In this document: one piece after another, positions 59,701-64,000 of the stretch | How positions within the stretch are numbered: the first letter of the stretch is position 1 | Layout of the letters: each line of letters begins with the position of its first letter | Source of the DNA: Elgaria multicarinata webbii | Taxonomy: Eukaryota > Chordata > Lepidosauria > Squamata > Anguidae | Direction: 5' to 3' | DNA: 64,000 nucleotides | NCBI RefSeq assembly: GCF_023053635.1 | Contig: NC_086188.1 | Coordinates: forward strand, 3,427,001-3,491,000 | Program-made: the position numbers and the translations under genes | The notes under the pieces: generated by a model | Told to the model about the DNA's origin: nothing | Database searches by the model: none | What the model saw: only the letters and a program-made list of their open reading frames with translations

Positions 59701-62700
59701 CTCAAGAGAAAGATGAGATATTGCCCACTTATCAGTCTCCTGGGGGCATGTCGTGGTCTAAAGCTTAAGCACTTTAGCGCTTTTTCCGCCTTGGCTATTT
59801 GCTGGTTTAATGACGGAGAGCGACCATATTAATTGACTTCATCCCTTATGCATTAGGAATGACGACAGAGTACAACTTGTTGATGAAGGATTGGTTTGGA
59901 GAAACACAGTGGTTACAAATTTAGAAAGATGTGGAAGTGAACCTGATCATTTAGAACTGGAGAATGAAAGCGAAGCCCATCCAAAATATATAAAATCTGA
60001 AAGACAGCCGTTTTTAAGGAAGGGTGGCAGCATCTAATTGCTGGTGTTTGCAGGGGGAAACGACAGCTGTTGTGTTCCTGCACCGAATGGTCAGCCTGGC
60101 GATTAATCCAAAATGAATTGTTAAAGAAAATTGGTTTGCCCCGTCTTTTCTCCCTCCTAGTATCCCTAGGAAGCAGTTGTTAGTAGTGTTACGTTCTTTC
60201 CCCCCTTCAGAATAATGAATGAACTTTATGAGACTAATTACCCTAACTGAGAGTGTCAAAAGCCCTTCTCTGGGGGAAATGTTTCCAGCTCTGGGACTGG
60301 AGAGTTGTACACTTGTGCACATTTGCAGCTGGCTCAGCTGTTCCTTCTCCTTCCAAAGAAATCAGCTCGTTTCTGGAGCAGGCTGTAGAGCGGCCTGAAG
60401 GTTTGCATCTGAATTCAAGCTGGATTTGAATAGCAGCTTTGCTGTGTTGGTTTGGGTATTGGTGGGCACAGATTGGCAGAAGACTGGTATTGTATTTATT
60501 TATTTATTGCATTTATATACCGCCCCATAGCCGAAGCTCTCTGGGTGGTTTGCAAAAGTTAAAATCAGTAAACATTAAAAACAAATATACAAAGTTTTAA
60601 AACATAAAAAGCATAAAAACAACAGTATGCTTATAAAAACAGCTATTCTGGGGTCTGTTAAAAACAAACTCAGCTCATGCTGTTAAATGCCTGGCGCCAG
60701 GCGAGCTTCGTCAGGGAGATCATTCCATAATTGGGGGGCCACCACTGAGAAGGCCCTCTCCCTTGTTGCCATCTTCCGAGCTTCCCTCGGAGTAGGCGCT
60801 CGGAGGAGGACCTTAGATGTAGAGCGCAGTGTACGGGTAGGTTCATGTCGGGAGAGGCGTTCTGTCAGGTATTGTGGTCCCAAGCCATGTAAGGTATGGG
60901 TTGGATTGGATCGCCTTTGGCTCTCTCCAGTTGTGAGATTGATTTGTTCATTCATTCAGACTTAATTTGCCTGGGAGCAGAGATTGCAACTGCTCTTCCA
61001 TTCCCAAAAGGTCTTCTGGAAGTGCAGTTCATTTTGTGGTTGTTGCCTCTCTTGTTTTAACAACCTCTGGGCTTCGGTGGATCACCCCAAGTTTGCTTCC
61101 TGGCATTGGTGCCAGATAACATAAATAATGACAAACTTTTTAGGATTTAGGGAGTGTCTCAAATGCAAAAAGGCCCTCAACTGACAAAGTAGATGTATGG
61201 AAAACTGAATGTCTGTATGTAAGGTCTTCTCCCGGGCCTGCTTGTGTCCAGACTAGCCAGTGGCTTTTAGTGGTCTGCACTGCACTTTAACCCAAAGCCC
61301 CTTCCTCAGCATCTTAGCTGTGTCCACACTGGCATCAGGACGACTGATAGTTCCAGTTGCCTTCAGGTGTGACTACCCTAAGCGGTCACATAATCACACC
61401 ACCTGGAAGGAACCTGGTAATGAAGCACGCAGTGGACCCTCATTTATCTGAGCAAGCAGAACATTGGTGTACCCCGTAGGATGAAACACCTCTTTGCTCA
61501 AAGGCCTCCTCTGTCTTCAAGACACGCTGCAGTTACCAATGTGGTGAAGGCCAATGCCAAAGCATCTCAGCTCTCCTGCTTGAGCTTGGAGAGGCAGAAC
61601 ATCAAACCTTCCCAAGCCGGTGTTTATCTGCGCTTGCTTTTTTATATATATATATAATTGGAAAACAGTGGGCCCACCAAAAGTCAATTCTGTTAGTGGG
61701 TAATTCTCAGCTCCCGTCACTTTCGCATATAAAACATCATACTCTGTGCAAGCAAATAAGCTGTACTTGACTCGTTCCTGAGATGATCTGAGCCATCCAT
61801 CTCGTTGCCTGTGCAAAGATGTTTTTATACTGTTGTTTTTATGTTTCTGATGGTTTTTCAGTTTTGAATACTTTTTAATGTTTACTGTTTTAACCTTTGT
61901 GAACCGCCGAGAGAGCTTCGGCTGTGGGGCGGTATAGAAATGTAATAAATACATAAATTAATTAAATAAATAAATAAGATGGATGGCTGTCTCTGCCAGT
62001 GCTTTTAGATGTATGCTAGCCAAATAAGAACATAGAATCATAGAATAGCAGAGTTGGAAGGGGCCTACAAGGCCATCGGGTCCAACCCCCCTGCTCAATG
62101 CAGGAATCCACCCTAAAGCATCCCTGACAGATGCTCGTCCAGCTGCCTCTTGAAGGCCTCGAGTGTGGGAGAGCCCACTACCTCCCTAGGTAACTGGTTC
62201 CATTGTCGTACTGCTCTAACAGTCAGGAAGTTCTTCCTGATGTCCAGTTGGAATCTGGCTTCCTGTAACTTGAGGCCATGATTCCGTGTCCTGCACTCTG
62301 GGAGGATCGAGAAGAGATCCTGGCCCTCCTCTGTGTGACCACCTTTTAAGTAGGTTAAAAGTAGGTTAAGAAGAGCCTTGATGCTGGATCAGACCAAGGG
62401 TCCATCTAGTCCAGCACTCTTTCCTTCCTTCCTTGTGTGTGTGTGTGTTTTGACTGGCTGCTTTTTGCTTTCGTTCTCCATAGCGCCATGCTGGATTTTG
62501 TTTCTTGGATGTGACAGAGGGCCTGTTCAGACAATACACTAAGCCACGGTGGGGCCGCTGACCCTGTTAGTGAGTGTGTTTATATAGCTACCATAATTAG
62601 GAATGGTTCACATGATACACTAAGTCCTGGTTCACACGACACGCTACGCCATCACGTTTAGCTCAAAAGGCTGAACCACCGTGGCTTAGTGTCTCCCCTG

Positions 62701-63035
62701 AACAGGGTCAAAATGTTAAAAGAGTGCGATGGAATAGATACGGATGTTTTATGGGTGGTCTGTTTATGCAAAAAAGAACCTTCCATTTGTATTAGAAAAC
62801 GTGATCCCTAATTCCACCAGGATGACAATTTAAGGTTTATGCAGCTACTTAGACCTGGCCGTATTAGCGTGTGTCTTCCACTCGCTGTATCTTTCTTAAT
62901 TTCCTTGTTGTGGGTGATATAACTAGAAGTAATCTGTTTGCAATGTTTTCTCTTTCAGTATCCGAAGTGTGATGCAGAAGTATTTGGAGGAGAGAGGAGA
63001 GTTAACCTTTGATAAGATTTTCAGCCAGAAGATAG
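50644..63035 (+). CDS. GRK3: G-protein-coupled receptor kinase 3 (GRK3), exons 1-2, rest beyond window
   Basis: GRK3 phosphorylates agonist-occupied G-protein-coupled receptors at the plasma membrane, leading to arrestin binding and desensitisation. Only the first 63 codons are here: exon 1 with [20 protein letters not shown], then [17 protein letters not shown], and exon 2 with [20 protein letters not shown] and IFSQKI. This is the N-terminal helix followed by the start of the RGS-homology domain. The kinase and PH domains are downstream. GRK2 and GRK3 are nearly identical here. VLPEP and TFDKIF..KI favour GRK3, while KK and ERG are GRK2-like. The position next to CRYBB2 decides for GRK3. 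The ATG sits in a good Kozak context (GCCAAGATGG). Exon 1 leaves phase 2 and exon 2 completes an AGT Ser codon. Confidence 0.94.
50798..51451 (+). repeat. 76-bp minisatellite just inside GRK3 intron 1
   Basis: Nine units, one shortened. Each has the blocks GGCAGGTTAGGTCAAGACTA, CCCAAATATGAGT, a C-run and ACATACACACACAGGT. GT of a donor-like CAG|GTAAAG, GTAAGG or GTAGGG falls at 50801, 50936, 51012, 51088, 51163, 51238, 51315 and 51391. The regular frames on the minus strand are by-products of the repeat. Confidence 0.95.
51452..52204 (+). other. GRK3 intron 1, no recognised feature
   Basis: C- and T-rich sequence with no repeat family or exon recognised. Confidence 0.45.
52205..52385. repeat. 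Intron duplication, direct copy 1
   Basis: TCCTCAGATGGCATCCAACA, CTGGGCCATCAGTAACACCC, and GGCAAAGAAATTGTGAAAAT correspond to 53085-53250 with moderate divergence. Confidence 0.75.
52583..52657. repeat. Intron duplication, inverted copy 1
   Basis: CCACCAGTATGTCCTTGTGC and CTCCTTGGGATGCAGTTGGG are the reverse complement of 53341-53417. Confidence 0.8.
52898..52985. repeat. Palindromic CTCCAGATGTG repeat
   Basis: GCTCTCCAGATGTTTTGGAC and GGGATGATGGGAGTCCCAAA, with CATCTG at the end. Confidence 0.7.
53085..53250. repeat. Intron duplication, direct copy 2
   Basis: TCCTCAGATGGCACCCACAG, CTGGGCCATCAATAACTCCC, and GGCAAAGAAATGGTGAAAAT; partner of 52205-52385. Confidence 0.75.
53341..53417. repeat. 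Intron duplication, inverted copy 2
   Basis: GCCAACTGCATCCCAAGGAG and AAAGGCACAAGGACATACTG; partner of 52583-52657 in opposite orientation. Confidence 0.8.
54321..54512 (+). mobile_element. tRNA-Ala-like SINE
   Basis: The head GGGGCCGTAGCTCAGTGGGA, the anticodon arm TTTGCATGCAGAAGG with TGC, a B-box-like GGTTCAATTTT, then TGCCTGAAACCCTGGATAGC. The best-preserved copy of this SINE here. Confidence 0.85.
54515..54592. repeat. Palindromic CTCCAGATGTG repeat, decayed
   Basis: CACTCCCATCAGCCCTTACC and GCAGATGGGAGTTGTGATCC. Confidence 0.5.
55548..55610. repeat. Palindromic CTCCAGATGTG repeat, half copy
   Basis: CCTTTCAGATGTGTCGGACT and ACAACTCCCATGTGGGAGGG. Confidence 0.6.
55788..56022 (+). mobile_element. 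CR1-type LINE 3' end
   Basis: AGGACAAACTTCCTGATGGT, GTGGAACTGTTTATCTACGG and GGTTGGACTAGATGACCCTT. Same subfamily as 16466-16670. Confidence 0.8.
56932..57020. repeat. Palindromic CTCCAGATGTG repeat, partial
   Basis: CCAACCTGGTGCCCCTTTGG and GGAGTTGCAGTCCAGCACAT. Confidence 0.6.
57957..58583 (-). mobile_element. L2-clade LINE, inverted, longest coding remnant
   Basis: The minus strand is open for 135 codons: [60 protein letters not shown] and [15 protein letters not shown]. These are hallmarks of the L2/Maui-type ORF2 C-terminus. The 3' UTR and (TTTA)n tail are at the left end. 5'-truncated. Confidence 0.92.
59027..59263 (+). mobile_element. CR1 LINE 3' end
   Basis: CACGGAATAACAGGCTAGAT, GTTGTGGGCTCTCCCATACT and CAACTCAACTATTCTATGA. 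Confidence 0.88.
60493..60905 (-). mobile_element. L2-clade LINE, inverted
   Basis: A (TTTA)n tail, TATACCGCCCCATAGCCGAA, then on the minus strand [20 protein letters not shown] and upstream ORF2 text. Confidence 0.88.
61815..61978 (+). mobile_element. L2-clade LINE 3' UTR and tail
   Basis: ATACTGTTGTTTTTATGTTT, GTGAACCGCCGAGAGAGCTT and an AATAAAT tail; same family as 21374-21692. Confidence 0.85.
62034..62352 (-). mobile_element. CR1 LINE, inverted
   Basis: CATAGAATCATAGAATAGCA to GTGTGACCACCTTTTAAGTA. Confidence 0.9.
62353..62425 (-). mobile_element. CR1-type LINE tail, inverted, second subfamily
   Basis: AGAAGAGCCTTGATGCTGGA and CAAGGGTCCATCTAGTCCAG match the end of 46636-47125. Confidence 0.75.
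62519..62706. mobile_element. Palindromic MITE-like element, 188 bp
   Basis: GGGCCTGTTCAGACAATACA, CTAAGCCACGGTGG on the left against ACCACCGTGGCTTAGTGTCT, CCCCTGAACAGGG on the right. No clear target duplication. It lies about 250 bp before GRK3 exon 2. Confidence 0.75.
62959..63035 (+). CDS. GRK3: GRK3 exon 2
   Basis: The acceptor TTTCTCTTTCAG ends at 62958 and the donor GTAAGC begins at 63036. The 77 nt encode, after the split Ser codon, [20 protein letters not shown] and FSQKI, then the first base of a Gly codon. This is the beginning of the RGS-homology domain. Confidence 0.95.
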
Positions 63036-63344
63036 GTAAGCTCTGGCATGAATTCTATTCCCCCGTCGTTACGCTGGTGATCTGAACTGCACGCCCTGCG
63101 TGGGTGTTAGCCCAGCTATTGATTCCTGGGGCTCAACTGTGTGCTTTCCTGGATGAAATTTGGAGGCAAATGGTGCTTAACAAACAAAATAAGATCATTT
63201 CCTGGAACAACGGGCAGATAACCCCATTAATATGGGCTCTTGGCCCAGGGCTGGGGGGCGGAGGGCGATCCTTCTGGAATTCTCCTGCCAGGTCAGCCCT
63301 ACAATGAGCTTCTTCCTGGAACCCTGGCATGACCTCATGCTACC

Positions 63345-63477
63345 CTTCCCCAACCTGGTGCTTTCCAGATGTTTTGGACTCCAACTCCCATCAACCCCAG
63401 CCAGCAAGACCAGTAATCAGGGATGCCGGGAGTTGTAATCCCAAACATCTAGAGGGTTCCAAGATGGGGGAGGCTGA
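63345..63477. repeat. Palindromic CTCCAGATGTG repeat, full copy
   Basis: CAACCTGGTGCTTTCCAGAT, GGACTCCAACTCCCATCAAC on the left and GATGCCGGGAGTTGTAATCC, CAAACATCTAGAGGGTTCCA on the right. Confidence 0.8.
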
Positions 63478-63537
63478 CTTATTTATTTATTACATTTATA
63501 TATCGCCCTATAGCCGAAGCTCTCTGGACGGTTTACA
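63478..63537 (-). mobile_element. L2-clade LINE tail, inverted
   Basis: TTATTTATTTATTACATTTA and TATCGCCCTATAGCCGAAGC. Confidence 0.8.
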
Positions 63538-64000
63538 CACTGTGCCCTGCCTGGACTGGTTAAGCACGGGACGGGACGGGGGGGAGCATCCATGCTCCTT
63601 GGGAGCTGCCCCAGTCCAAGGCGCATAGACTGATGGGTGTGTCCAGTGCGGTGGCTTAATTGTTCAAGACCTGCTTCTTCCCAGCTCACAGTTTGGAAAT
63701 GTTTCCAGAAATGAGCCTGGGCTGTGCGTGTATCTGTGCCCCATTTTGTGCGGAATCCATGTTCCGGCTCCAGGCCAGCAGTGTGAATAGTTGTGTTTGC
63801 AGTGAGAGCAGAAGGCCTGGCACATCAGGACGGCGGGGTGTGTGTGCCCGTGCCTCCAGCTCAGCCTTCCGTCCTCCAACAGTGTTCAGCCAGACGTTTT
63901 GGGAGAAAGCTTTGCAGACAGGGCAAGGTGGTTGGAGACATCCCTCAGTGTTTCGCCGGCTGTTTTGGTTGTATTACTTTGTAGAGCTACCACACCTGGC

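Larger units (their letters stand above)
50757..62958 (+). other. GRK3: GRK3 intron 1
   Basis: 12.2 kb. It opens with a minisatellite (50798-51451), then mainly single-copy sequence with an internal duplication (52205-53417), scattered palindromic repeats, one tRNA-like SINE, CR1 and L2-clade fragments, and a palindromic element at 62519-62706. Unlisted parts (51452-52204, 53418-54320, 54593-55547, 56023-56931, 57021-57956, 58584-59026, 59264-60492, 60906-61814) show nothing I recognise. Confidence 0.85.
63036..64000 (+). other. GRK3: GRK3 intron 2 (start)
   Basis: Contains a palindromic repeat (63345-63477) and an L2-clade tail (63478-63537). The rest is unrecognised and no further exon is seen before the window ends. 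Confidence 0.8.

Overview
The window looks like squamate reptile DNA (lizard or snake; species not determined). Three host genes lie on the + strand in the order and orientation known around human 22q11-q12: CRYBB3, CRYBB2, then GRK3. Exons are short and widely spaced. The space between them is packed with 5'-truncated CR1 and L2-clade LINEs, MIR-type and tRNA-Ala-like SINEs, one L1 fragment, many short hAT and other palindromic DNA elements, and microsatellites, as is typical of squamates.

Layout. 1-4475: 3' part of CRYBB3 (exons 3-6 and the poly(A) signal); its first exons lie upstream of the window. 4476-15990: intergenic, holding a whole-looking Ty1/copia retrotransposon at 9311-14315 with two LTRs that look identical, inserted in a MIR-type SINE. 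16015-23930: complete CRYBB2, with a candidate TATA promoter and small first exon, five coding exons and a poly(A) signal. 23942-49180: about 25 kb of intergenic repeats and unrecognised single-copy sequence with no supported gene. 49190-50756: CpG-rich promoter, leader and exon 1 of GRK3. 50757-62958: GRK3 intron 1, which opens with a 76-bp minisatellite. 62959-63035: GRK3 exon 2. The rest is intron 2.

How the genes work. CRYBB2 and CRYBB3 encode beta-crystallins, structural lens proteins built from four Greek-key motifs, one per coding exon. Their adjacency reflects an old tandem duplication. GRK3 encodes a kinase that phosphorylates agonist-activated G-protein-coupled receptors. It is a syntenic neighbour, not a functional partner. 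No gene cluster, operon, CRISPR array or bacterial-type system is present. The unusual content is the transposon record and several odd DNA structures: a perfect 100-bp palindrome, a minisatellite whose units carry donor-like splice sites, nested insertions, and complete hAT-type elements with intact 8-bp target duplications.
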